Position numbers and translations under genes: made by a program
Part shown: positions 1 to 9,965 of the stretch, piece by piece
Position numbering within the stretch: position 1 is the stretch's first letter
Layout: every line of letters starts with the position of its first letter
Notes under the pieces: generated by a model
What the model saw: only the letters and a program-made list of their open reading frames with translations
Told to the model about the DNA's origin: nothing
Database searches by the model: none
NCBI GenBank assembly: GCA_963978895.1
Contig: OZ022241.1
Coordinates: forward strand, 21,927,573-21,991,572
Direction: 5' to 3'
Length of the DNA stretch: 64,000 bases
DNA from: Erpobdella octoculata
Lineage: Eukaryota; Annelida; Clitellata; Hirudinida; Erpobdellidae

Positions 1-1150
1 AACTATTGCAAGGATATAGAAACATAACGTAGAAAAAGAAGAAAATCAATTATTGTGTCTATTTCATTTCTTCCAACGGAAAGTAATTTTAGGATTGTTA
101 AGGAGGTGTGGAAGGATGTTATTATTGGAAGGGTTTGATGGAAAATCGTCAGAAGGTTGAGTTGTAGCATGTAATGGCGTAGGATTACAAGAGACGTTCA
201 ATTGTGATTGATTGTCGTCGCGGAGGGAGAAATGGTTGTTTTGGAGAGTATTTTCAGAACTATCGTTAGATTGAAGGATGTCTACAAGAGACTGGTAGTG
301 ATCGTTTTCGGAGATTGGAACTTTTTTGTTAGGTTTGAGATCTCCTGTTCTGTAGCCAAAAAATAGAGGAACGTTAGTCTGCTCTGTGCTTAGAGTGGGT
401 AAACTAGTTGTTTGAAATTCGTGTTCGGAACTAATGTCGGATGAAGAGATGTGGACAGAAGGTTGGAAAAGATCATCAGACAATAGGATCAGATCACAAA
501 CCGGACTACATCTGGTAACAGTGTTGGCAACAACAATCAAGCGATCAGAAAAATCGTTTGCGGGATTGATGACATGTTGTATAGTGGGGCAAGGGTTGTC
601 TGCAGAATCGAGATGAGGTACAGGTTGAACAGTATTAATCTCGTTGTCGGAGGTTTGTACGTTTTCTTTTTCTTTAGCGAGTCTATGTTTAGGCTCTCCT
701 GTTCTGTAGCCAATTGACGAAGAAACGTTAGTCTGCTTGAAGTGGTGAAAACCGACAAAAACTTTCTGTCGTTGTGTATAATTGGTATGTCGGTCGCTGT
801 GATCGAACAGCAGCAAAGTAGGATCAAAATGTTCACCCTGAATAATCATGCTTGGCCGATTTTTTAATATAAACAAGGCTTTTAGAATCTTTAGCCGTGT
901 GGGATCATTGATAGAAGTCAACACGCGAGTATTGGCGTCAGTGATAGTTCTGGTGAGTGGAATTTCATGGTTGTTAAGGAAATGAGCATGGATATTACCA
1001 CCTTGTACATGCATGGTTAGTCTCCTAGATAAAATTGTTCTAGTGTGGCCAATGTAGTGGGGTGTTCATGATCAAAAGGGCAATGGAACTCATAGACAAC
1101 ATTTGTTTTTTTTAAGAAAATCAGAACGTAATAAGTTGTTTGGCAAGTCA
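1..1150 (-). pseudogene. Penelope-like element, C-terminal GIY-YIG part (3' half of a split PLE)
   Basis: The reading frame from 1014 down to a TGA at 64-66 encodes the C-terminal tail of a PLE polyprotein. Just upstream the motif YIGHTRTILSRRLTMH, the core of the PLE GIY-YIG endonuclease, is readable in the same frame, preceded by NVVYEFHCPF in another frame, so one frameshift lies near 1075. The tail after the nuclease is low in complexity and rich in Ser, Thr and Asn, as in the PLE at 37-38.6 kb. The reverse-transcriptase half of the same element lies at 7170-8465, separated by a LINE and a gypsy insertion. Bases 1-63 are 3' untranslated sequence, and the terminal repeat lies outside the window. 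The element is broken; the family assignment is secure. Confidence 0.85.
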
Positions 1151-1152
1151 CG

Positions 1153-1514
1153 GATTGCAGTCTCCCTTTTACGCAGATGACAGTCAAATCTATGGCCTTT
1201 GTGATCTGAACAATGTTGCTGTGCTATCTCCATCGGTCTCTGCGTGCGTGGATGACATCAGTCAATGGATGTGTTCCAGTCGCCTCCAACTTAATTCCAA
1301 CAAATCAGAGATCATCTAGTTTTCAACACGTCGGAAAAACAAGTGTCCAACAGATCTGGCCCGCTTGGGCGTCGACTGGATTTCGCCGTCAGATACGGTA
1401 CGCAACCTTGAAACTTTCTTCGACTCTGACATGTCAATACGTACACATGTCAGCAAAGTCACCCGCGTGTTTTTTAACGTTGCGACAAATTAAGACTCTC
1501 GCAACATCTCTTCC
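1153..1514 (+). pseudogene. CR1/L2-like LINE reverse transcriptase, first fragment
   Basis: The plus strand reads FYADDSQIYG, the YADD catalytic box of a non-LTR reverse transcriptase, followed by a typical RLQLNSNKSEII segment and then degenerate thumb-domain sequence. The coding stops being continuous at 1514, where a gypsy LTR begins, and resumes at 6656. The fragment begins abruptly inside the RT domain, so the LINE was 5'-truncated when it inserted into the PLE. A stop codon follows KSEII, so it is not functional. Confidence 0.8.
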
Positions 1515-1700
1515 TGTTGTGATCTTTATTTGTTCAAAAATCAGGTATCGATTTACAGAATGTAACTGGTTTTAGAATAATCATATAACTAGAAAAGTCA
1601 AACATGAACTCATTAATATCTCTTGTAACCGGGACGTTACTTTTATGGAAATAGTTCATAGATATTAATTTATACACACACACACACACACACACACATA

Positions 1701-1746
<46 letters not shown>

Positions 1747-1767
1747 CATATATACATATATATAAGA
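1515..1767 (-). repeat. gypsy-1 3' LTR
   Basis: It is the near-identical partner of 6384-6650, starting tgttgtgatc on the plus strand. Its internal microsatellite is (CA)n followed by (TA)n, whereas the other LTR carries only TA/CATA repeats, so the microsatellite diverged after insertion. Confidence 0.9.
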
Positions 1768-1780
1768 CCTCCCTCCTAAG

Positions 1781-3400
1781 CTAGACACCGCTGGTGTATG
1801 ACTTGCTTTGGTGATTTATCACAAGTCGAGATGGAGCGTGTCGATGTCTATCAGATCGCCTCAGTTGTAATGATGACGGTGAGCGTGGTATTACTGATTC
1901 CAAGTCCTCAGTAGAAGGGAATGGCGTTGCTGCAAAGTCTTGTGTAGGCTGTTCTGGCTGGTGTTCGGTGTCTAGTTGAAAATGAACAGATTTTTTAAAA
2001 CGGTCTGAATCCTGACCTTTCAGAATGCCTCTCTTTGTGTTAATGTTCTCTTCCACCATTTGACCAGGTTTGGCAGTTGTGGCATTTTCTCCTTGTCTTG
2101 TATTCTGATAAGGTAAGTCAAATGTTTCGAATAGTGTTGTTGTAAACTTCGATTCTTGACGTGGGCGTAACTGGTTGATGTGGCGCTTCCAGACCATTCC
2201 TTTTACGAATGTATCGTACAGAACTCTTCCCCTTCTACGAACAATCTGTCCTGGTATTCACGTGACAGGTCCCGGTCGATAATCGCGAACGAACACCAAT
2301 TCACCGTTTTGGAACTGTCGAGGTCATGCCCCATGATGGCGGTTGAACTGTTTCTCCATGTCATTTGATTGAGGTGTTGAATGTTTGATGTTTTTCGGAT
2401 GTAATTCGCTTAAAACCGAACGTAATTGCCTGCCTAGGAAATTTTCCGCTGGAGAGAGACCGTTCGGCGATGAAGCGCAGGGAGTGGTTCTGTAGCTGAA
2501 TAAAAATGTTTGAAGAGATGTAAGTTCCGTCATATCTTAATTTAATCAAAGTTCTTTTGAAAGTGTCTACAAATCGTTCGGCCTGGCCATTGGATTGTGG
2601 GTGAAATGGTGGTGATCTCACGTGTTTGATCGCGTTTTCTGCACAGTATTCCTGAAAAACAGTTGAGGTGAATTGTATGCCGTTGTCACTGACAATTGTT
2701 TCCGGCAATCCAAATTGTGCAAAGATCCGCTGGAGTGCATTTATCGTGTTGGATGTAGTGCTGTTTGCCATCTCTATTATTTCTGGCCATTTTGAGAATG
2801 CATCTACTACTACGAGATACATTTTTCCATGGAGCGGTCCAACATAATCGATGTGAATTCGACTCCAGGGTTTGGTTTCTTTTGGCCCTGAACATAAAGT
2901 GTGTTTTATGAGTGATTTAGCTGCTTGTTGGCATAAAGAACAGCTGCGTGTCCAGTTTTCTATGTCTTTATCAATGCCGCTCCAATAAACGTGTTCTCGG
3001 GCAATTATCTTTATTCGAGTAATACCCGGGTGGCCTTTGTGAAGCATTTGAAGTACTCGTTTTTGCAAAACCTGAGGGATGATTATTCGAGAACCAAAGA
3101 ATAAACAGTCTTCATGTATCGTTATTTCTTTTTTTAAGAGTTCGAGTTTGCTGGTTTTCAGTGCTTTGTTTTCGTTCCACTTTCCTGTTTTGACATATTG
3201 GAGAAGGGGATTTAACTCATTGTCTGTTTTTGTTGCGTCACAGATTTCTTTATTTGAGACTGGAAGTTGTTTGACGGCATTGATATACAAGGAGTTTATA
3301 TCTTGATTAATAGTTGCTATCAATGTGTCTTCTTCTGATGATTTATGTGGACCTATAAGGCGCGAAAGTGTGTCAGCTTGTCCTAAGGACGTGGTTCTGC
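1781..3400 (-). pseudogene. gypsy-1 integrase and pol C-terminus
   Basis: The minus-strand frame 3323-2361 shows the integrase zinc-binding H-H-C-C region (HKGHPGITRIK and CSLCQQA), then the catalytic core with IDYVGP and VVDAFSKWPE, the second aspartate in IVSDNGIQFTS and the glutamate in NGQAERF. The end of the core is in a shifted frame (2533-2324). A further frame (2197-1781) holds the pol C-terminal region with VWKRHINQLRPR, which resembles Mag-lineage (K02A2.6-like) gypsy polyproteins. Integrase would join element cDNA to chromosomal DNA. At least two frameshifts separate these blocks, so it is inactive. Confidence 0.88.
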
Positions 3401-3540
3401 AGTATTCAATTTTGAAATCATAAGCAAGCAGTGTTAGAGCCCAGCGTTGGAGTCTGTTTGTTGTATATGATGGTATGCCTTTTTTATTGCCAAAAATGGC
3501 AAGCAGAGGTTGATGGTCTGTTAATAGAGTAAAGTGGCGT

Positions 3541-3836
3541 ACCTATCTGGTACCTAGATCTAAATACAAATATTTATCTGATTACCTTGTTGTTACTAAT
3601 CCATCTATTATGTATTAGTTAATATTCATATATAGTAATATAGTTTATATTTTGAACACAATTTTTCTGTTTTACTTTTGCCTGGCTCGTCGCCTCACAT
3701 CAGACGGTTTATTTTGTTCTGTTTTTCTTTAGTTTTTATTGTGTTTTGTCCGAACAGTATTAGTGGCCCTTTGGGTCCCTCTGTTCGTGTACCAATAAAT
3801 AAAATAAATAAATAAATAAAATAAATAAATATAACG
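3541..3836 (+). mobile_element. ~295 bp insertion with (AAATA)n tail inside gypsy-1 RNase H
   Basis: The gypsy reading frame breaks after KKFHRYIY and resumes at RHFTLLTDH about 295 bp away. The intervening DNA ends in an (AATAAA)-type tail at 3796-3832, preceded by ccctttgggtccctctgttc. This looks like a short retroposed sequence, either a SINE or the 3' end of a LINE. No coding is seen in it, and its family is not recognised. Confidence 0.6.
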
Positions 3837-5290
3837 GTGAAACTTTTTGACCGCGAAAACTAGTGCTAGACCTTCTTTTTCTATTTGCCCATATTTCTTT
3901 TCTGCTGGAGTGAGAGCTCTACTAGCGTGTGCAATTGCCTTTTCTGTTCCATCACTATATCTGTGCAATATCACTGCTCCAATGCCGTATTCTGATGCGT
4001 CGGCTGCAACTACAATTGGTTGGTTGGGGTTGTAATGGGTTAACAAAAGGTCGGATAATAAAAATTTTTTAGTTTCGTCAAATGCTCATTGACAGCTTTC
4101 AGACCACTGGAACATCGTGTCTTTTTTTAAAAGAGCGTCTAGTGGTGCTCTTAGATTTCTCATGCGTGGTACAAATGAGCTGTAATAGCTGATCAGTCCA
4201 AGAAAAGTACGGACCTGTGCAACATCTTTGGGTGGAGGCATATTAATTATTGCATCAATTTTTTTGGGGTCGGGACGACGGCCTGCAGCTGAGATTACAT
4301 TTCCCAAGTACGTGATTTCCATCATTAACAAGTGGCATTTTTCAATTCTAATCCGGAAGCCATAATTTAAAATTCGGTCAAATAAAGCCTCTAAGTTCGT
4401 GTTGTGTTCTTCTAATGTCCGTCCCGTGACGATGACATCATCTAAATAGGCGGCAACGCCATCTAGACCAGTAATCATAGTGTCTATGATTTGTTAAAAA
4501 ATACCTGGTGCTGATTTCACACCAAATGGTAGACGGTTATAACGAAACAAACCTTTATGAGTGTTGATTGTTAAGAGCTCCTTACATTCTTCCGTCACTT
4601 CTACTTGATGGTATGCTTCTGCAAAATCTATTTGGGAGAAAACTGTCCCTCCATTTAGTTTTGTGAAAACGTCATCCATGGTAGGTAACGGGTGTCTATG
4701 GAGCATCAGTTAGTCATTCAAGCCCGTTGAAAAATCTGCACAAAGTCGGATGGAGCCGTTTGCTTTACGGACAGCAACTATGGGTGCTGCCCACTGAGAG
4801 TGATCCACGGGAGAGATTATTCCTTCTTTTAGTAACCGGGTAATTTCGCTATCCAATTGCTCTAAAGCGGCATGAGGAACATGGCGTTTCTTTCTAAATA
4901 TGGGTTGTGCGCCAGGTTTAAGCTGTAAGGAAGCTGAAACTTTTGTGCACAGTCCTAGTTCCTGTCGGAACACATCAGCGTATTTGTGTTTTCTTTTAAG
5001 TCAGGAAGTTGTTTTATCCATGGCATTCCGATGAGGTCGTTTGAATCTGTGACGTAAACAGTACCCCGACCATGGTACTTTTGACCTGACTTATTTGCAA
5101 CGGTAAATTTTGTCTCAAACATTCTTTCGGTCTTTACGGGTTGACCATTTGCTGCGCTTAGATTTGCCGTCGCTGTGGTAAGATTGGGGCGACCGATGGC
5201 TATCCATGTTGGACGAGAGATGAGAGTCACTTCGGCTCCTGTATCTAACCGAAGTTGAATTGGTCTATCATTGATGATGACTTCAATGTA
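3837..5290 (-). pseudogene. gypsy-1 protease, reverse transcriptase and RNase H
   Basis: Near 5240 the minus strand encodes LDTGAEV, the aspartic protease active site. The frame 4973-4706 has the RT N-terminus (GIISPVDHSQWAAPIV, IRLCADFS), 4706-4494 has FSQIDFAEAYHQ and LPFGVKSAP, and 4478-4086 has YLDDVIVTG, the RT catalytic box, followed by VRTFLGLISYYSSF. RNase H starts at 4046 with [14 protein letters not shown]. The fragments lie in different frames or are separated by stops. All catalytic boxes are still readable, so decay is moderate. Confidence 0.88.
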
Positions 5291-5329
5291 CTGTTTGATT
5301 TCATTTCCGTTGTCTACTCGGTTAATGAA

Positions 5330-6350
5330 TCAGTCTTGTCTAGAAGCACTCTTTTCTCTGTGTGTAAAAGAATTTTGTCTCCAGTTTGGATGATCCCGTG
5401 ATACAAATTTTCGTGATTTGCGAAAATCTGGAGAACTCGTCGGTCTAACGTTAGGACACTCTCGTTTCCAATGTGGTCCGCCATAAATGGGACATGGTGT
5501 TTTTGGCTCTGCTTGATGTCGTGGTGACAATGGCTTTCGGTGAGGTGAGCTGTATCTGTTAATGGCCTGAATTTCTACATCCGGTCTTTCGATTGTTTTA
5601 GTATCATCCAGTGTAGTCTTAAGTCGTTCAGACTCTGCTATTAATTCAATGACTGTAAGGTTTTTCGCTATTTTCGCTATCCAACATGCGTAACAGCCTG
5701 GAACGTATCTCGACATGTTCTTGTGCCTGAAGTCCTGCTACATATTGAACACACTTATGTGTCTCGTCTGACATTCCTCGAAGCTCTGCTGCCTCCGCAG
5801 CAGCAATGATCTTATTTCAATAAGTGCTAAAATCACTTCCTGATGTACAAATTATTCGACTAAAGTCAAACCTTCGTCGAAAGAGACTTTTCTTAGGGCC
5901 AAATAGTTGTTCAAGGGTTGTGATGGTTTCTTCCCAACCAATGTCGCTGGGAAGCCGTGGAGAAATTCTGGTAGAAAAAACTGCATATGTGTGGTTGTCC
6001 AAAAGAGTTCGAAGAAGTTCAGTCCTTGACTCTTCTGGAAGATGTCTTTCGTGACCTTTGACAGTGTCTTCAAAACGTCTGAGCCACAGACTAAAAAATC
6101 GTCCTTCCTCTGGTTCGTAGGAAAACTCCTCCACTCTCTGACCTAGTCGATCAAAAAGTGTTTCTTTTGACTCTGTCTTTTTTTCTTTTTGGGACTCTAT
6201 AAATTCTAGCAGTTTTCTCTGTGTCTTTGCATTTTCTTTCCTCAGTTCCTTTTCTTTCTCTGAATATTCTTTCATTAGCTTTAGGAATCTTTCTTCGCTC
6301 TTTTCCATCTGCGTCTGAAAAAGTTCAAATATCTTTTGAATATCTGCCAT
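5330..6350 (-). pseudogene. gypsy-1 gag
   Basis: The ATG at 6350 follows the LTR and the presumed primer-binding site by about 30 bp and opens a 177-residue frame. It has a charged, probably coiled-coil N-terminus followed by capsid-like sequence (FSLWLRRFEDTVKG, LRTLLDNHTY). After a stop at 5817 the protein continues in another frame to 5330. That second part contains CPIYGGPHWKREC, a zinc-knuckle spacing in which the second cysteine is replaced by tyrosine. Together these mark a degraded gag nucleocapsid region. The assignment rests on position and motif. Confidence 0.75.
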
Positions 6351-6383
6351 TGCGTGATTTTATTCCTATCCTTCGTCGCCAAT

Positions 6384-6560
6384 TGTTGTGATCTTTATTT
6401 GTTCAGAAATCAGGTATCGATTTACAGAATGTAACTGGCTTTAGAATAATCATATAACTAGAAAAGTCAAACATGAACTCATTAATATCTCTTGTAACCG
6501 GGACGTTACTTTTATGGAAATAGTTCATAGATATTAATTTATATACATATATATATATAC

Positions 6561-6633
<73 letters not shown>

Positions 6634-6650
6634 TATACATATATATAACA
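6384..6650 (-). repeat. gypsy-1 5' LTR
   Basis: It matches 1515-1767 almost base for base outside the central microsatellite. It ends aaca at 6650, directly followed by the target duplication cttcc. Confidence 0.9.
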
Positions 6651-6655
6651 CTTCC

Positions 6656-7165
6656 AATGACGTTTCTCAACACACTCGTCACATCACTAGTGTTGTCGAA
6701 GCTTGACTACTGCAATTCTGTTCTTGTGGGGCTTCCAAAGTCCCTAACTAGTCGTCTCCAATGCGGGTGCCAGACTGGTGATGGGGGCCTGCAAATATGA
6801 CCATATTTCTCCTCTCCTCTCAAGACTGCACTGGTTGAAAGCAAACCACAGGATAGATTTCAAAATAGCACTTTTGGTGTATAAGTGCCTGCACGAGTTG
6901 GCTCCCCCATACTTATGTTCGGATATCAAACGCGTAAGCGACGTCCAGGCTCGGAAGAGATTGAGATCGTCATCCTCATCTTCACTTCTCATCCCTGCAA
7001 CTCGTTTGAAAGATGCTGGCGACAGACGGTTCGCAGTCGCTGGCCCAAGGCTCTGGAACACCCTTCCACCGGAGGTCACGACTGCGGCGACAGCTGAACG
7101 GTTCAGAAAGGTACTCAAAACACATTTGTTTGTGGTCTAGAAGTCATTCGACTAACGCCACTTTA
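6656..7165 (+). pseudogene. CR1/L2-like LINE, 3' coding end (second fragment)
   Basis: This continues the LINE interrupted at 1514. It first reads [13 protein letters not shown], then from 6778 a frame running to a TAG at 7138-7140. That frame contains RLHWLKANHRIDFKIALLVYK, HELAPPYL and GPRLWNTLPPEV, the conserved C-terminal end found in CR1/L2-type LINE polyproteins. A short AT-rich 3' segment follows before PLE sequence resumes near 7170. No poly(A) or short tandem tail is obvious, so the exact 3' end is approximate. Confidence 0.8.
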
Positions 7166-7169
7166 AAGA

Positions 7170-8465
7170 TCGTCAAATTGAATTATTTGTTTTCGAGGTT
7201 TTGTAGTAGATTAGAAATTTGAGTTGGTTAGTTGGGTTTACAGGTGAGACATGCGTTTGTATTATATTGCGAATAATTGATTCTTCAGTTTTTTAATTTT
7301 CGATCATTTGGGCGCGATTATACAGAGCAACAGTTGTTTGTTTGGCAGAATTGGAATCATTGATGGGGCGACATTTTTTATCAAGAAATGTTTTCACGGT
7401 GCGTCATCGAAGTTATTAGAAAAGTTGTTATTTATCAGTAACTGTTTGATTTTTAGAAGTTCTTGGTGGAAGTGAGATCAGTCATTAGTCACCTTGTATG
7501 CCCGATGTAGATAAAATAATATTAAACTTTTTTTATATTGTTCTGGACAGAATCCGTCACTGTTCAATGTAGTACCAGCCGAAATCGGTTTTATATAGAT
7601 GTCAAAATGAGGTTTATTATCGAGTTGAGAAACGAGAACGTCGAGAAAGTGGAGTTGATGTTGTACATTGATGAATTGGTAGGTAAAATGAAGTACGCAG
7701 TTGCTTTCGAAGGCAGTTTTCAATTCTATCAAGTCGCTTTGACTGTGATATCATCAACGTAGCGTGCGTACAGAAGAGGTTTCTTAGGTAGATTAGTAAA
7801 AATAACGTTCTCAATGTGACCCATGTAGAACTGTGCGAATGTGGGTCCGAGCGGTGATCCCATGGCGACGCCGTCGGTTTACATATAAAGGTCACCATTG
7901 GGGTGTCTGAAAGGTACTGCAATAGTAGATATTTCCAAAAGTTGTGTTAATGTTGTTTTGTTAAGCAGGGGAGGGTCGAGAGTGGCGTGGTTGAACACAT
8001 ATTGTAGAATAATATCAATAGTACTTTTTACTGGAACGTTAGTAAACAAATTTTCAACGTCCATTGTGACTATAGTACCTGAAATATGATTGCAATTCTT
8101 GATCAAATCGACAAAATCAGAGGAAGATTTCAGATGATAAGAGTTTAGACAATAAGGAGCAATTAAGGAGTTAAGAGATGTAGCTAAAAATATATGGGAG
8201 TCAGACATTGCGATATGATTGGTCGCAAAAGCATGTCTGGTTTGTGAATTTTTACATTACCGTAAATGTTCGACGGATTATATTCCCTATTATTTGAGAG
8301 AATCTATTGTGAGTGAGATTTTGATTGGCGCCATACGTAGAATTATTTTTTGGTTAGTTCGAAGTGATTTTGCAGCTTGTGTTAATCTTTGCGACAGAAA
8401 ATGCCGTTTATTTTCACGATTGGTGTGGCCTTCTCGCGACAACTTAGCCTTTAGTCTATATAAAT
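7170..8465 (-). pseudogene. Penelope-like element, reverse-transcriptase part (5' half of the split PLE)
   Basis: Minus-strand coding reads RLTQAAKSLRTNQKIILR (near 8330-8400), FKSSSDFVDLIKN-type palm sequence and TMDVENLFTNVPV (8208-7879), then DGVAMGSPLGP near 7860-7880 and PLLYARYVDDI near 7745, the YVDD catalytic box. The thumb region follows to about 7480. Beyond it, degraded ALYNRAQM and ESIIRNIIQTHV correspond to the linker before the GIY-YIG domain. The order matches the intact PLE at 58.9-61.5 kb. Several frameshifts and one small deletion near the 'GNVKIHK' region make it inactive. The remainder of the element is at 1-1150. Confidence 0.85.
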
Positions 8466-8561
8466 ATATACTATCGAGCATTGATTTGTACCCATTCATA
8501 GTCGAGTGTTGTGTTCAACATACCCCAACAAAAGCGCTTAACAACCACTGTTTATTGGCGG

Positions 8562-8640
8562 GGGGAGTGGCGCAGATGGTAAGGTAGTTGGCATGATACG
8601 AGGCGGTGTTGCCGATCCGAAGTCGTGGGTTCGAGTCTGG
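8562..8640 (+). repeat. tRNA-derived SINE, family A
   Basis: It has a pol III A-box-like gtggcgcagatgg and B-box-like gggttcgagtctgg about 50 bases apart, as in a tRNA gene body. It does not fold as a complete tRNA and is repeated six times in the window, so I call it a SINE head. It is followed by gtacgaatcaatgctcgata, which in other copies lies in reverse order, so this copy sits at an inverted junction. Confidence 0.7.
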
Positions 8641-8947
8641 GTACGAATCAATGCTCGATAGTATAATAAGTTGTACGGCTTACATTCCGTCACTAGCTAA
8701 TTTAATAGCTATCGAAGATATATGTTTTTATGATATATATTATAAGGAAACATAGCGTTGATATGTTTTTACGAGCCACATATATCAGAAACTTGGATGG
8801 CTTACAATCCACCACGAAATAACGCAAATATAAATGTCTCAACTTCAGACTCGAACCCACGACTGTCGGATCGGCAACACCGCCTTGCATCATGCCAACT
8901 ACCTTACCATCTGCGCCACTTCCACCGCCAAAAAACAGTGGTTGTTT
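8641..8947 (-). repeat. tRNA-derived SINE family A, inverted second copy with AT-rich body
   Basis: The tRNA-like head lies at 8848-8931 on the minus strand (the B-box reads cagactcgaaccc on the plus strand). The ~200 bp body (8700-8840) contains tataaggaaacatagcgttg and the atatatcagaaacttggatgg block that recurs at 34.9-35.0 kb and 58.0-58.5 kb. Confidence 0.7.
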
Positions 8948-8948
8948 A

Positions 8949-9123
8949 TATCTATATATATAAAAATGAATGTTTGTATATATGTATGTTCTTTATGCAT
9001 TGCTACACCATTCATCCGATCGTAATGAAATTATCACACAACCTTGAAAGTCAAGGGGAATCAAATATAGAAAAAAAAATTTGAAATCCGTCACAAAAGG
9101 AGCGGAACGGGTGAGCAAGCGGG

Positions 9124-9176
<53 letters not shown>

Positions 9177-9600
9177 TTATGCATTGCTACACCATTCATT
9201 CAATTGTAGTGCAATTTTTACACAAGCTTGAGAGTCAATGGTAGAAGGTTTTTGTGAAAAAAATTGAAGTCGGTCACAAAATGAGCGGAGCGGGAGAGCG
9301 ATCTTGAATAGAAATTTGGCAAGGAGGTAGTTTTCATACAGGGGATGAATGTTAAGAATGTGTGGACTCCCAATTCCGATCTCCCGGCTCAGGTAGGCTA
9401 AAAAACTTTCCAGGCCGAAAGTGCCTATGTACGACCATCAAAGGTAATTTGTGTAATAAAATTCAAATTTAGTTTACGTAACAATAGTAACAACGTTTGA
9501 AGGCTTCAAACAACTTTTAGCAAATCTATTTTTACGTTTTATAGGCTAAAAGAAGTTAGGAAAGAGTGGAAAGGAGAAAATGAGCGGGAACGGAAACGGT
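8949..9600 (+). mobile_element. Helitron-like 5' end and subterminal sequence
   Basis: The sequence begins tctatatatataaaaatgaa followed by tgtttgtatatatgtatgtt, which resembles the TC-starting 5' termini of animal Helitrons. A second diverged copy of the adjoining block (ctttatgcattgctacacca) occurs at 9178. GC-rich gagcggaacgggtgagcaag motifs follow each copy. No helicase or Rep coding is present, so it is a non-autonomous piece. The right boundary is unclear. Confidence 0.5.
9127..9171. repeat. (TA)n microsatellite
   Basis: An uninterrupted TA tract separates the two copies of the Helitron-like subterminal block. Confidence 0.95.
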
Positions 9601-9645
9601 ATGTATGTATGTATGTATGTATCTATGTATGTATGTGTGTGTGTG
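9599..9645. repeat. (GTAT)n/(GT)n microsatellite at the 3' end of the RLE LINE
   Basis: Tandem GTAT units pass into a short GT run and meet the 3' end of the RLE LINE at about 9646. The same repeat type borders the truncated copy at 14890, so this is probably the target. Confidence 0.9.
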
Positions 9646-9965
9646 CACTCCTGAAGAGCTTTTCTGTGGAGGTCATCAGAAGAAAACCCCCCCTCGAGCA
9701 AACGTTTCGGTTCTTTAATTTCTTGACGTTCTAAGGGGGGCGAGCCACGTTCGACGGACGAACGTCCTCCGGCAGAAAATGTCTTTGTTCTTTTCCGACA
9801 TCGAATTTCTATTATTCCTTGCATCGTGGCAGATATTTATCATGCAAATAAACTCGCGACTTTAGAGAAATTCAGACTATTCAAGTGAGAAAACCTTCGA
9901 CGACATAACGGCTTCGCTTTCGTAGCGGTACTTAATATCGCCACGTAAACAAAGACGAAGCAATT

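Larger units (their letters stand above)
1515..6650 (-). mobile_element. gypsy-1: full-length but decayed Ty3/gypsy retrotransposon
   Basis: Two direct LTRs (1515-1767 and 6384-6650) bound gag, protease, RT, RNase H and integrase remnants, all on the minus strand. The 5-bp sequence cttcc occurs immediately outside both ends (1510-1514 and 6651-6655), a target-site duplication of normal Ty3/gypsy length. In element orientation the LTR starts TGTTAT (TCTTAT in the 3' copy) and ends ACAACA. A TGGCGACGA segment just inside the 5' LTR is in the position of the primer-binding site, and a purine run (AGGAGGGAGG, minus strand of 1768-1777) serves as polypurine tract. The target was a CR1/L2-like LINE. 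Coding is broken by frameshifts, stops and a 295 bp insertion. Confidence 0.92.

Noticed and set aside
9650..9720. CUGAUGA and GAAA words in the 3' UTR of the RLE LINE (also 13560-13610)
   Set aside because: The words have no stem II between them and no flanking stem I or III pairing, so this is not a hammerhead.
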